DNA from: Kiritimatiellota bacterium
GTDB taxonomy: Bacteria > Verrucomicrobiota > Kiritimatiellia > JAAZAB01
Direction of reading: 5' to 3'
NCBI GenBank assembly: GCA_008636095.1
Contig: VSJD01000076.1
Span: 1-18,273 of the forward strand
Length of the DNA: 18,273 bases
The number at the start of each line of letters is the position of its first letter. Positions within the stretch are counted from its first letter, which is position 1. Under the pieces are notes generated by a model. It had not been told where the DNA came from and ran no database searches. It saw only the letters and a program-made list of their open reading frames with translations. Of the stretch, positions 1 through 7,165 are shown piece after piece. The translations under genes were made by a program, and so were the position numbers.

Positions 1-632
1 TACTGACCACCACCGACGGATTGCGTGAGCCCGCGACTTCCGGACGTTCCCGGCGCGTGACGTTCCTGGAATCCGTTACGCCCGAGGTGCTGGAACTGGC
101 ATCTGGCAAGGGCAGCGCCCTTTCCACCGGCGGCATGGCCAGCAAATTGGAAGCGGCCCACGCCGTGGCTAAAACCGGCGCGGCAGTCGTTATTGCCGAT
201 GGCCGCCAGAGCGGTATCATCGGGAAGATTCTGGCGGGAGCCGACAAAGGCACCCTGATCCGACCCGCGGCTGATCGGTGTGCCGAATCCCTCACGGGGC
301 GAAAACGCTGGATCGCTTTTTTCCATAAGCCCGAGGGGTCACTGATTATTGATGACGGCGCGCGGCGGGCCATCGAACGGGACGGTAAGAGCCTGTTGCC
401 CATTGGCATCAAGAAGGTGGACGGCGAATTCGAGACCGGCGCTGCCGTGGACATCAAGATTGCGGATCAAACGCTGATCGCGCGCGGCCTGGTCTCCTAT
501 TCCAGCCACGACATCCGCTTAATCCAGGGACGTCGGACGGATGCCATCGCCGGAATTCTGGGAGTGGCGAATTACGAGGAAGTCATTCACAGGGATAATA
601 TGGCGGTACTGAAAATGTCGAATGATAAATGA
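1..632 (+). CDS. proB: Glutamate 5-kinase, C-terminal part (5' end outside window)
   Basis: Glutamate 5-kinase phosphorylates glutamate to gamma-glutamyl phosphate, the first step of proline synthesis in the cytoplasm. The reading frame is open from base 3 and begins LTTTDGLREP, so the gene enters from the left and the TTG at 21 is not the real start. The motif STGGMASKLEAA (from about base 126) and GRQSGIIGKILAG that follows are the substrate/nucleotide-binding end of the amino-acid kinase domain. The last ~110 residues, from RKRWIAFFHKPEGSLIIDDGA onward, match the PUA domain found at the C-terminus of long ProB proteins. The next gene on the same strand is proA, the following enzyme, 121 bases downstream. 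Only the C-terminal ~210 residues are visible. Confidence 0.95.
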   Translation, partial: LTTTDGLREPATSGRSRRVTFLESVTPEVLELASGKGSALSTGGMASKLEAAHAVAKTGAAVVIADGRQSGIIGKILAGADKGTLIRPAADRCAESLTGRKRWIAFFHKPEGSLIIDDGARRAIERDGKSLLPIGIKKVDGEFETGAAVDIKIADQTLIARGLVSYSSHDIRLIQGRRTDAIAGILGVANYEEVIHRDNMAVLKMSNDK

Positions 633-662
633 CGCATGGCGAATGCTCTGTTCTGACAACAC

Positions 663-715
663 CGACTTGTCCGCCATAGCTCTGATCCAAGGGGAGGAGC
701 GACGGCGGAACGTCG
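663..715. repeat. Imperfect palindrome in the proB-proA gap
   Basis: The arms CGAC (663-666) and TCCGCC (670-675) pair with GGCGGA (704-709) and GTCG (712-715) around a 28-base centre. The element fills much of the 121-base gap between proB and proA. It looks like an intergenic palindromic repeat. It could fold in the shared transcript, but it has no T-run, so it is not a standard terminator. Confidence 0.5.
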
Positions 716-753
716 AATGAAAGACCAAGACGTATTACCGAGAGGCGCAAAGA

Positions 754-2064
754 ATGAGTCTGCATGATGATATGGTAGCCATGGGACAACGGGCCTTAGC
801 CGCGTCGCGCGCGTTGGCACTCCTGAGCACCCGCCGTAAAAACGGCATCCTGCAGGCAATGGCCGATCAACTTGTCAGCGACAGCCCACACATTCAACAG
901 GCGAATGTGGTGGACATGGAAGCCGGGCGGCAAGCGGGCCTCTCGGCCGCCCTGCTGGACCGATTGCATTTGACCAGCACACGTATCGAGGCAATGGCGC
1001 AGGGCTTGCGCAACGTGGCCGCCCTACCCGATCCGGTTGGGCGCACAATCCGACGCTGGGCGCGTCCCAGCGGAGGTGTCCGCCCCAGCGGAGGTGTCCG
1101 CCCCAGCGGAGGTGTCCGCCCCAGCGGCCTGCAGATTGTCAAGCGCCGTGTGCCGATCGGCGTGATAGGCATTATTTACGAGTCGCGGCCCAACGTAACG
1201 GCCGACGCCGCCGCACTCTGTTTTAAAACATCCAATGCCGTTATTTTGCGCGGCGGCAAAGAAGCCGCACGGTCCAACAGCGCGATTGTTCAGGCCATGA
1301 CGACCGGCGGAGTCCGCAAGGGTTTGCCGGCGGATGCGATCCAGTTCATTCAAACTCTCGACCACGATGCGATCCGCGAGCTGGTGCAATTGGAAGGCCT
1401 GGTAGATTTGGTTATTCCCCGCGGCGGCGAAACCTTGATCCGGACGGTTATGGAAAATGCCCGCGTACCGGTGATCAAGCACTACAAGGGCGTATGCCAC
1501 GTATTTGTGGACCAGAGCGCCGACCCTGAGATGGCGCTGGCCATTATTGAAAACGCCAAATGCCAGCGGCCCGGCGTTTGTAATGCCATTGAAAAAGTTC
1601 TGATTCACGAGGCCATCGCCGCCTCGTTCCTGCCGCGTATGGCCAAACAACTCCAGGCACGCGGCGTGGAACTGCGCGGGGATGAAGCCGCACGGCGAAT
1701 CGTCCCCGCCATACACAAGGCAGCAGTAGCGGACTGGACGACGGAATACTTGGACTTGATCCTGGCCATCCGAGTTGTGTCCTCCGTCAAGGCGGCGGCA
1801 GAGCACATCAACCGTTACGGATCGCACCATTCCGACGCCATCGTAACCGCCTCAGCCACGGCCCAAAAGATATTCACCGACGAAGTGGATTCCGCTTGTG
1901 TTTATGTAAATGCCTCAACCCGTTTTACCGACGGAGGCGAATTTGGGATGGGCGCCGAAATAGGCATCAGCACCGACAAATTACATGCGCGCGGACCCAT
2001 GGGACTGGAAGAACTCACCACGTATAAATACGTGATCCACGGTACGGGCCAGGTGCGGACATAG
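754..2064 (+). CDS. proA: Gamma-glutamyl phosphate reductase with an internal tandem-repeat insertion
   Basis: ProA reduces gamma-glutamyl phosphate to glutamate-5-semialdehyde with NADPH, the second step of proline synthesis. It belongs to the aldehyde dehydrogenase superfamily. Visible motifs are RRVPIGVIGIIYESRPNVTADAA, the NAVILRGGKEA segment, and QRPGVCNAIE with the expected catalytic Cys276. The start ATG at 754 has GAGG (742-745) 8 bases upstream. The protein is 436 aa, a little longer than the usual ~415-430. The extra length lies at residues ~104-125, where the peptide RPSGGV is repeated three times. This is encoded by three perfect 18-bp copies and falls just before the conserved RVPIGVIG strand, where homologues have a short variable link. 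The frame stays open and the rest is intact, so the enzyme is probably active. It follows proB on the same strand and is likely co-transcribed. Confidence 0.96.
   Translation: MSLHDDMVAMGQRALAASRALALLSTRRKNGILQAMADQLVSDSPHIQQANVVDMEAGRQAGLSAALLDRLHLTSTRIEAMAQGLRNVAALPDPVGRTIRRWARPSGGVRPSGGVRPSGGVRPSGLQIVKRRVPIGVIGIIYESRPNVTADAAALCFKTSNAVILRGGKEAARSNSAIVQAMTTGGVRKGLPADAIQFIQTLDHDAIRELVQLEGLVDLVIPRGGETLIRTVMENARVPVIKHYKGVCHVFVDQSADPEMALAIIENAKCQRPGVCNAIEKVLIHEAIAASFLPRMAKQLQARGVELRGDEAARRIVPAIHKAAVADWTTEYLDLILAIRVVSSVKAAAEHINRYGSHHSDAIVTASATAQKIFTDEVDSACVYVNASTRFTDGGEFGMGAEIGISTDKLHARGPMGLEELTTYKYVIHGTGQVRT
1066..1127 (+). repeat. 18-bp tandem repeat, 3 perfect copies plus 8 bases, inside proA
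   Basis: The unit CCCAGCGGAGGTGTCCGC occurs at 1066-1083, 1084-1101 and 1102-1119, followed by a partial CCCAGCGG to 1127. The copies are identical, which suggests recent expansion. Eighteen bases keep the proA frame. A 17/18 match lies on the coding strand of the next gene, at 2139-2156. Confidence 0.95.
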
Positions 2065-2065
2065 T

Positions 2066-2773
2066 TTATTTCAGCGAGGGTTCCTTGGCCTTGGGTAAGG
2101 TTACCGGCGCCGGTTGCACGGCCGCCCTTTCCGCCGGGGCGGACACCTCCGCCGGGGATTCAATCAGCACCGCGGGAGGTACATCGCCTTTTTTCTGTTT
2201 AAAATCCTTCGTCTCCAGCGGCAGTTTGGATCGCGGAATATCGTACGGATTAAATTCGCGACGGGGCGCGTTGATATCCGTAAGGTTCAGGTCATAGCGC
2301 CGGGCCAACCATTTCCATTCGCGATCGGTGAAATGGAACACAGGGTCCATGCCGTTAATCAGATCGGCCAACGACAGGGTCTTGAGCCGCGTCACATCAG
2401 CGCCCCATGCCGCTTCATCCTCCAGCAGGGCCGGAAGAGCATGGTCATCGCCGATCATGATGATCTGGCGCGGCCATTCGGACACGAAGCGGCGCTCGCG
2501 AAAATCATCAGGGCTCACATACTGCCACGCGCCGTTCGTCCAGACAAACAACAGGGGATTCGCCGCGCGTGCGTCCCCGCGACAGGACAGCACGACAACC
2601 GGGCGCATATCCGCCAGATCAAAAGCTAATTGCACCATGCGCGGACGTGCCGGCACGATCACGAGCGTCGTTTCTTGATTAAGCCTGGCCTTGGCCAAGG
2701 CCGAGGACCCTGCCAGCTCCATGCCGATACACAAGACAAGGCAACACAGCACCCGATAAACATGACGGACCAT
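2066..2773 (-). CDS. Secreted protein of unknown function
   Basis: I do not recognise this 235-aa protein. Residues 1-29 form a signal peptide: basic MVRHVYR, a hydrophobic core, then an ALAKA-type signal peptidase I site, which predicts export. The middle has paired hydrophobic strands (TTLVIVPARPRMVQLAFDL, RPVVVLSCRG, RQIIMIGDDHALP) that could be a small alpha/beta domain. The tail from about residue 185 is rich in Pro, Ala, Lys and Glu and looks disordered; it contains the peptide PAEVSAPAE, encoded by a copy of the repeat found in proA. The start ATG (2773) has a good GGAGG upstream. The gene converges on proA with a single base between the two stop codons. It appears monocistronic, with a possible promoter at 2906-2934. 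Confidence 0.75.
   Translation of the reverse strand: MVRHVYRVLCCLVLCIGMELAGSSALAKARLNQETTLVIVPARPRMVQLAFDLADMRPVVVLSCRGDARAANPLLFVWTNGAWQYVSPDDFRERRFVSEWPRQIIMIGDDHALPALLEDEAAWGADVTRLKTLSLADLINGMDPVFHFTDREWKWLARRYDLNLTDINAPRREFNPYDIPRSKLPLETKDFKQKKGDVPPAVLIESPAEVSAPAERAAVQPAPVTLPKAKEPSLK
2131..2156 (-). repeat. Degenerate 1.5-copy match to the proA 18-bp repeat
   Basis: On the minus strand 2156-2139 reads CCCGGCGGAGGTGTCCGC, one base different from the proA unit. It is followed by a partial second copy (CCCCGGCGG, 2139-2131). It lies in the same orientation relative to the coding strand as in proA but in another frame (PAEVSAPAE instead of PSGGVR). Confidence 0.85.
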
Positions 2774-2905
2774 AGTTCACCTCCTCATTGATGACATTTG
2801 ATAATTCGCACCAGGTCAATCCACCTGCAATGCTGTGCGTAGCACTCCTGCATCGCTATGCGATGCATTGCGGGCGGACAACGCCCATATTTCAGAATCA
2901 AATAT

Positions 2906-2934
2906 ATTCTAACCAAACACGGTTTTAAAAGCAA
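2906..2934 (-). promoter_or_regulatory. Possible sigma-70 promoter for the secreted protein
   Basis: On the minus strand TTGCTT (2934-2929) and TAGAAT (2911-2906) are separated by 17 bases, in a locally AT-rich patch of an otherwise GC-rich gap. The -10 matches 5 of 6 consensus bases and the -35 is weak. Transcription would begin about 125 bases before the ATG at 2773. Confidence 0.35.
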
Positions 2935-3001
2935 TATCAATTTCTGCGCCCATGGTTCTGTTCTGCTCACTCTGCTCGGTCACCGCCTGCCTGCCAAAAC
3001 C

Positions 3002-3928
3002 TTAACAGCGGATCATGCGCAGAAATTGACGGACGCGCGCTTCGATATCGGCGCGTCGGATGGTTTGCAGTTTTTCCAGGCTGAAGGCTTCCACCGTGAA
3101 GGACGCCACCATGGCGCCATAGACCATGGCGCGCCGAACCGTTCCCGGCGTAATCCGCCGTGCGCGTGCCAGCACGCCCATCAACCCGCCGGCAAAGGCG
3201 TCGCCCGCGCCGGTCGGATCATGAACCTCGTCCACCGGGTAAGCCGGGACAAGGACCAGGCCGTGTTTGGAAAACAGCAAACTGCCGTGTTCGCCTTTTT
3301 TAATGATGACATAACGTGGCCCAAGGGCCAGCACGCGCCGCGCGGCCTGCACCAGGTGCTCCTCGCCCGTCAATTCACGGGCCTCGGAATCATTAATCAG
3401 GAGCATATCCACCTGGCGGATTACTTTTAGAAGCGCGGGGCGCGCTGTTTTGATCCACAAATCCATGGTGTCGGCGGCTACGAATCGGAGCGCGCGCATT
3501 TGCGAAAGCACCCGGAACTGGAGTTCCGGCGCGATATTGGCCAGAAAGAGAAACGGACTTTCGCGATAAACTGGCGGCAGGTCGGGCGCGAAATCGGCAA
3601 AGACATTAAGGTCCGTGGAAAGCGTTCGCCGGTTGTTCAGGTTGCGTTCATAAACGCCCGACCAGCGGAAGGTCTTGCCATCGGCCGACTGCAAGCCCTG
3701 TTGATCAATGTGAAAGGTCCGGAAGGCCGCACGGTAGCGCGCCGGAAAATCACGGCCGACCACTCCCACCATGCCCGTGCTCGTAAAAAACGACGCCGCC
3801 GCGCACGCGTAGCTGACCGAGCCCCCCAGAATGTCGCGGCGTGTGACCGCCGGTGTTTTGATGGTATCCAAACCGATGGAACCCACCACAACCAGATTGA
3901 CCGCATCACTTCCGTGGCGTAATTTCAT
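3002..3928 (-). CDS. PfkB-family carbohydrate/nucleoside kinase
   Basis: This is a 308-aa ribokinase-like kinase that transfers phosphate from ATP to a sugar or nucleoside. The N-terminal GGS (35-37) lies in the substrate-binding region. Residues NDSEARELTG (179-188) are the family's conserved link. DPTGAGDAFAGG (237-248) is the PfkB signature with the anion hole and catalytic base Asp243. The length is typical. The start ATG (3928) has GGAGGAG about 12 bases upstream, slightly long but the only clear ribosome site. Its neighbours do not reveal the substrate; the best general guess is a sugar or adenosine-type substrate. It is divergent from the protein kinase gene and sits upstream of the secreted protein, with a 228-base gap. 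Confidence 0.85.
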   Translation of the reverse strand: MKLRHGSDAVNLVVVGSIGLDTIKTPAVTRRDILGGSVSYACAAASFFTSTGMVGVVGRDFPARYRAAFRTFHIDQQGLQSADGKTFRWSGVYERNLNNRRTLSTDLNVFADFAPDLPPVYRESPFLFLANIAPELQFRVLSQMRALRFVAADTMDLWIKTARPALLKVIRQVDMLLINDSEARELTGEEHLVQAARRVLALGPRYVIIKKGEHGSLLFSKHGLVLVPAYPVDEVHDPTGAGDAFAGGLMGVLARARRITPGTVRRAMVYGAMVASFTVEAFSLEKLQTIRRADIEARVRQFLRMIRC

Positions 3929-4045
3929 AACAAGGTGCTTCTCCTCCTGTCATATGTTGTCGTCGCCCCGCCCATTGCATGGCGGATCGTTTGCACGCAT
4001 AAGCATTGTGAAGGTTCGGGAGCGGAAGTCAAATATTTTTGTCCA

Positions 4046-4073
4046 TTGCACAATTTGCCTGCTATGGTATCAT
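4046..4073 (+). promoter_or_regulatory. Likely promoter of the Ser/Thr kinase gene
   Basis: TTGCAC (4046-4051) and TATCAT (4068-4073) are 16 bases apart. TG at 4065-4066 followed by one base forms an extended -10 element. It lies in the AT-rich part of the divergent gap and points toward the kinase gene, about 95 bases before the preferred start. Confidence 0.5.
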
Positions 4074-4174
4074 TATTCTCAAATTAGCGGGCATACTGTC
4101 GTCTCCGGTAACCACAGGGTCGAAGGCAATGTGTGCATGGCGCACACCCCTTACGGGAAGCAGAAAGTTCTGAT

Positions 4175-6403
4175 ATGACGGATGCGGATAAATCAGGAAT
4201 TGAGGCGGAACGGGTCACGCAAATTGCCTGCGCTGACTGCCGGAAACTGTTGGATGTTTCGCACCTGCCCTCCTTTTCGGAAATCAAGTGCCCCGCATGC
4301 GGCATGGCCCAGATCGTTCCCGCGAGGTTTGGCGGATTCTGGCTGATTGGACGGCTCGGCTTCGGCGGGATGGGCGTGGTTTACCATGCCATGGACAAGG
4401 ACTTGGGTCGGCACGTGGCATTGAAGGTCATGAAGAAGGAACTGAGCGCCAACAGGGAATTCGTCCAGTCCTTCAAGCACGAAGCCCAGGCCGCCGCCGC
4501 CCTGAACCACCCGAATGTCGTGCAGATATATTCGTTTGGTCAGGTGGAGAGCCAGTTCTATATCGCCATGGAGCTGGTCAGCGGCGGACGTTTAGACGAG
4601 ATGATTGCCGATGGAGTGGCCTTGGAAGAAACCCGGTCCCTTGAAATCCATTTACAGGTGGTCGCCGGCCTACGGGCCGCCAGCGATGTAGGCCTGGTGC
4701 ATGGCGACATTAAGCCGGCCAACATCCTGTTCGGCCAGAACGGGGAAGCCAAGGTGCTGGATTTTGGTCTGGCCAGTTTTATTGGCCAGCAACAGCAGGG
4801 CGGCGCCGTCTGGGGCACGCCCTACTACATTGCCCCCGAAAAAGCGCGGGGCAAGCGCGTGGATTTCCGATCGGATATTTACAGCCTGGGCGCCACATTC
4901 TTTCACGTACTGACTGGCCAGCCCCCGTTTGATGGCGTCACCTCCACCGATGTGGTTATGGCGCGTCTTAATCAGCCGGCGCCCAACCTGCTGGATATAA
5001 ATGCTGATCTGCATCCCGAAACGGCCGCCATGGTAGCTCGTATGCTGGAAGTGGACCCGACCATGCGCCACCCGTCGTATCCCGCTCTGCAGATTGACAT
5101 GGAGGCGGCATTGGAGGCGTCCCGGAAACCGCTTAAAAAAAGCGTTGCTGCCAAGAAGGCCATGTTTGATTCCATGAGCCCCCGTCAGCCCAAGTTTAGC
5201 CGGAAGTTTTTGGTTCGTGCCGGCATAGGGTTGGCGGCGGTGGTCGTCGTGGCCGCTATCGCGGGTGGCGGATATGCCTACCATCGCCATCAACTTCGCA
5301 TAGCGGCTGAGGCCGCGGAACGTCAGCAGATGACCGAAGCGACGGCAAAAGGCGAAGCCACTTTTGGCCGCATTAATGCGCTGGCCGGCGCCATTGCCCA
5401 GCTTGGCGAGGGGGTGCAGCCGCTGGCGGAGCGAATCAATAAGATCGCTGCGGCGAATTCAAATCTAAACACAGCCGCCGCGCGCGCGGCGCTGGAAATT
5501 GACAAAGCCCTCGACATCCTCAATGACACGGAAGACACCCAGGCGATGGCCGATATCGCGCGTCAGCACTTGCAGGCGGCCACTAACTATGCTGCCATCC
5601 AGGAACCGTCCCAGCAGTTGGATTTCTATTTCAACGTTCTGATCGAAGGGAATAATGTGATTCAAGAATGCAAGGTCAACGCCGAGCAGGTCATTGCCGA
5701 GGCTGGTGCGATTCTCGCCCAGGCCGCCGCCGCCGCCAAGCGAGCACGGGAAGACGCGGCGCGGGCAGCCGCCCGTGAAAAGGCCGCTAAGGCCGCGCAA
5801 CAGATTGCAAAGAAACAGGCGACGGAAGTCGAGCGCATGCGTCCCAAGATGATCCAATTGGAACTGGACATGGTGGACCGGGCCCGCGGCGCCAATGGCC
5901 CGTTGATCGCCCAGCGGAAATTTGAGAATGCCGCGCAGAGCATCGTCAAGATCAAAGGCAATCTGACCCAGCCGGAAACGCAGGCATATTTCAAAAACGT
6001 GCAGGAAGCCTACGAGGCCATGGTCAAGCTGAAAGCGTTCGTGATCGGCGCCATTCAAAAGGCGCCCTATCGCAACGGCTGGACCACCAGCGGCACACCG
6101 CGTGACATCATCAAAGCCAATGCCACCCGGGGACTGACCATCACCCTCGGGACGGCCGGATCAATCAATATTGCATGGGAGCAAGTGTCCGCGGCACAAC
6201 TGGTGAAAATTGCCAATTACTACCTGGGAACGGCCAATCTTACGGATGAGGCGCGCGCAGACATGATGCTGGCCATGGCCTTGTTCTGTTACGAAAGCGG
6301 CGTTTTCAAAACGGCCGATACTTGTGCCGCGGCAGCCTGCCAGGTTAATCCGGCGCTGACATCGGATGTTCGGCGGCTGATGCCTGGATTCGCGGAAGAA
6401 TAG
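4175..6403 (+). CDS. Membrane-anchored Ser/Thr protein kinase with N-terminal zinc ribbon
   Basis: A 742-aa protein kinase. Order of parts: a four-cysteine zinc ribbon (C19xxC22, C39xxC42); a kinase domain from ~55 to 325 with glycine loop GFGGMG (62-67), Lys84 in VALKVM, Glu103, catalytic loop H176-G-D-I-K-P-A-N, D196-F-G and A220-P-E; one membrane helix at ~346-371 (GIGLAAVVVVAAIAGGGY); an Ala-rich coiled coil around 507-560; and a C-terminal helical region of unknown function. The catalytic loop has Gly where RD kinases have Arg, so activation-loop phosphorylation may not be the switch. The kinase should face the cytoplasm and the C-terminal part the periplasm. I chose ATG 4175; an in-frame GTG at 4133 would add 14 non-conserved residues. 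hisI begins 28 bases after the stop, probably on the same transcript. The target is unknown. Confidence 0.92.
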   Translation: MTDADKSGIEAERVTQIACADCRKLLDVSHLPSFSEIKCPACGMAQIVPARFGGFWLIGRLGFGGMGVVYHAMDKDLGRHVALKVMKKELSANREFVQSFKHEAQAAAALNHPNVVQIYSFGQVESQFYIAMELVSGGRLDEMIADGVALEETRSLEIHLQVVAGLRAASDVGLVHGDIKPANILFGQNGEAKVLDFGLASFIGQQQQGGAVWGTPYYIAPEKARGKRVDFRSDIYSLGATFFHVLTGQPPFDGVTSTDVVMARLNQPAPNLLDINADLHPETAAMVARMLEVDPTMRHPSYPALQIDMEAALEASRKPLKKSVAAKKAMFDSMSPRQPKFSRKFLVRAGIGLAAVVVVAAIAGGGYAYHRHQLRIAAEAAERQQMTEATAKGEATFGRINALAGAIAQLGEGVQPLAERINKIAAANSNLNTAAARAALEIDKALDILNDTEDTQAMADIARQHLQAATNYAAIQEPSQQLDFYFNVLIEGNNVIQECKVNAEQVIAEAGAILAQAAAAAKRAREDAARAAAREKAAKAAQQIAKKQATEVERMRPKMIQLELDMVDRARGANGPLIAQRKFENAAQSIVKIKGNLTQPETQAYFKNVQEAYEAMVKLKAFVIGAIQKAPYRNGWTTSGTPRDIIKANATRGLTITLGTAGSINIAWEQVSAAQLVKIANYYLGTANLTDEARADMMLAMALFCYESGVFKTADTCAAAACQVNPALTSDVRRLMPGFAEE

Positions 6404-6420
6404 GCATTTGTTTTTTGCAC

Positions 6421-6434
6421 GGAGGTGTGGATTG
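6421..6434 (+). promoter_or_regulatory. Shine-Dalgarno and TTG start of hisI
   Basis: GGAGG at 6421-6425 lies six bases before TTG at 6432-6434. This ideal spacing supports the rare start codon and removes eight codons from the longest open frame. Confidence 0.8.
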
Positions 6435-6842
6435 AATCTGATCGAAGAAGGCACCGAACTCAAGCTGGATTTCACAAAGCTGGAGCGGGCATCGACGGCG
6501 AGCACCGGGGTTTTGCCGGTCGCCATCCAGCACGCTGATACCGGCGAGGTAATTTTGGTGGCCTACACCAATGCACAGGCATTTCATCTGGCAATGAAGG
6601 CGCGCCGGCTCATCCTTTGGAGCACCTCCCGCAACGAGCTTTGGGAAAAAGGCAAGACATCCGGGGAAACCTTCGAACTGGTTGAAGCGCGGGTCAACTG
6701 CGAACAGAATGCCCTGCTCTACCGTGTCCGCCCGCGGCGATGCGGTATCTGCCATACCCGCAACCGTAGAGATCAACCGCGCAACTGCTTTTACCGCCGC
6801 ATCCGCTTTGACACGCTGGCCCTGGAAAACCTGGATTTGTAA
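6432..6842 (+). CDS. hisI: Phosphoribosyl-AMP cyclohydrolase, divergent, TTG start
   Basis: HisI opens the purine ring of phosphoribosyl-AMP, the third step of histidine synthesis, in the cytoplasm. The core reads WSTSRNELWEKGKTSGETFELVEARV, then NCEQNALLYRV and CHTRNRRDQPRNCFYRR. The zinc cysteines expected for the family are present (Cys90, Cys107, Cys119). The usual metal-binding segment DCDxD is NCEQN (89-93), and the distance between the last two cysteines is longer than usual. The start is TTG 6432, with GGAGG (6421-6425) six bases before it; this decides against a TTG at 6408, which lies upstream of the ribosome site. Length is 136 aa, normal for a stand-alone HisI without the HisE domain. 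No other his genes are in the window; it follows the kinase gene by 28 bases. Confidence 0.88.
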   Translation: MNLIEEGTELKLDFTKLERASTASTGVLPVAIQHADTGEVILVAYTNAQAFHLAMKARRLILWSTSRNELWEKGKTSGETFELVEARVNCEQNALLYRVRPRRCGICHTRNRRDQPRNCFYRRIRFDTLALENLDL

Positions 6843-7014
6843 AGGACTTTGGTTTTTGATCGGGCCGAATTAACAAGGACGGCAGGCAACCAAAGAATGT
6901 TTGGCCGCCTGAAAAAAATCAAACTTTTCGCTTGATCTATGGGCGCTTCTATGTAAGTATTAATCAGTTTGAAAAGCTGGGCTGTATTTGTTTGAAAATA
7001 TGTTATTATTTTGA

Positions 7015-7043
7015 TTGACGTGCACGGCATTTTCTAAGATATT
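7015..7043 (+). promoter_or_regulatory. Likely promoter of the HU-like gene
   Basis: TTGACG (7015-7020) and GATATT (7038-7043) are separated by 17 bases, just after an AT-rich tract (6985-7014) that could act as an UP-like element. Transcription would begin about 115 bases before the ATG. Confidence 0.45.
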
Positions 7044-7057
7044 ACTTAAGTGTTAAA

Positions 7058-7078
7058 CCCGTCGCGTGAATTCACGGG
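7058..7078 (+). promoter_or_regulatory. Palindrome in the leader of the HU-like gene
   Basis: CGTGAATTCACG (7065-7076) is a perfect 12-base palindrome just downstream of the predicted promoter. It overlaps an alternative stem CCCGT (7058-7062) / ACGGG (7074-7078). It could be an operator or a leader hairpin, or chance. Confidence 0.35.
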
Positions 7079-7165
7079 AAGTAAAGCGGGGCAAGTATGT
7101 CAGGCCTGGGTGTTTCACACTCAGGGAAACGTAGCAGTAAACCACAACAGAAGGAGGACAGTGTA

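Larger units (their letters stand above)
6843..7165. other. 323-base gap between hisI and the HU-like gene
   Basis: No gene is seen. The gap becomes AT-rich toward its right side, which holds the likely HU promoter and a palindromic leader. Near the left end, 6883-6894 pairs with 6900-6911 (10 of 12 bases) around a 5-base loop. That hairpin is followed by an A-run instead of a T-run, so it is not a convincing hisI terminator. Confidence 0.6.

Noticed and set aside
1066..1127. Possible CRISPR array
   Set aside because: The 18-bp units are directly adjacent without spacers and lie inside an open gene.
1024..1830. 268-codon open frame on the minus strand inside proA, with SAGADTSAG repeats
   Set aside because: It is the complement of proA, which has clear family motifs; the repeat peptide is the 18-bp DNA repeat read on the other strand.
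2785..2970. 61-codon minus-strand frame upstream of the secreted protein
   Set aside because: No ribosome site or domain; the stretch contains the possible promoter.
4133..4174. GTG start at 4133 for the kinase
   Set aside because: The extra 14 residues are not like kinase N-termini and the GTG has no better ribosome site than ATG 4175.
5465..6058. 197-codon minus-strand frame inside the kinase gene
   Set aside because: Shadow of the Ala-rich coiled-coil region; GC-rich repeats of codons keep the opposite strand open.
6883..6911. Terminator after hisI
   Set aside because: The hairpin has two mismatches and is followed by an A-run on the plus strand; on the minus strand the T-run lies on the wrong side.
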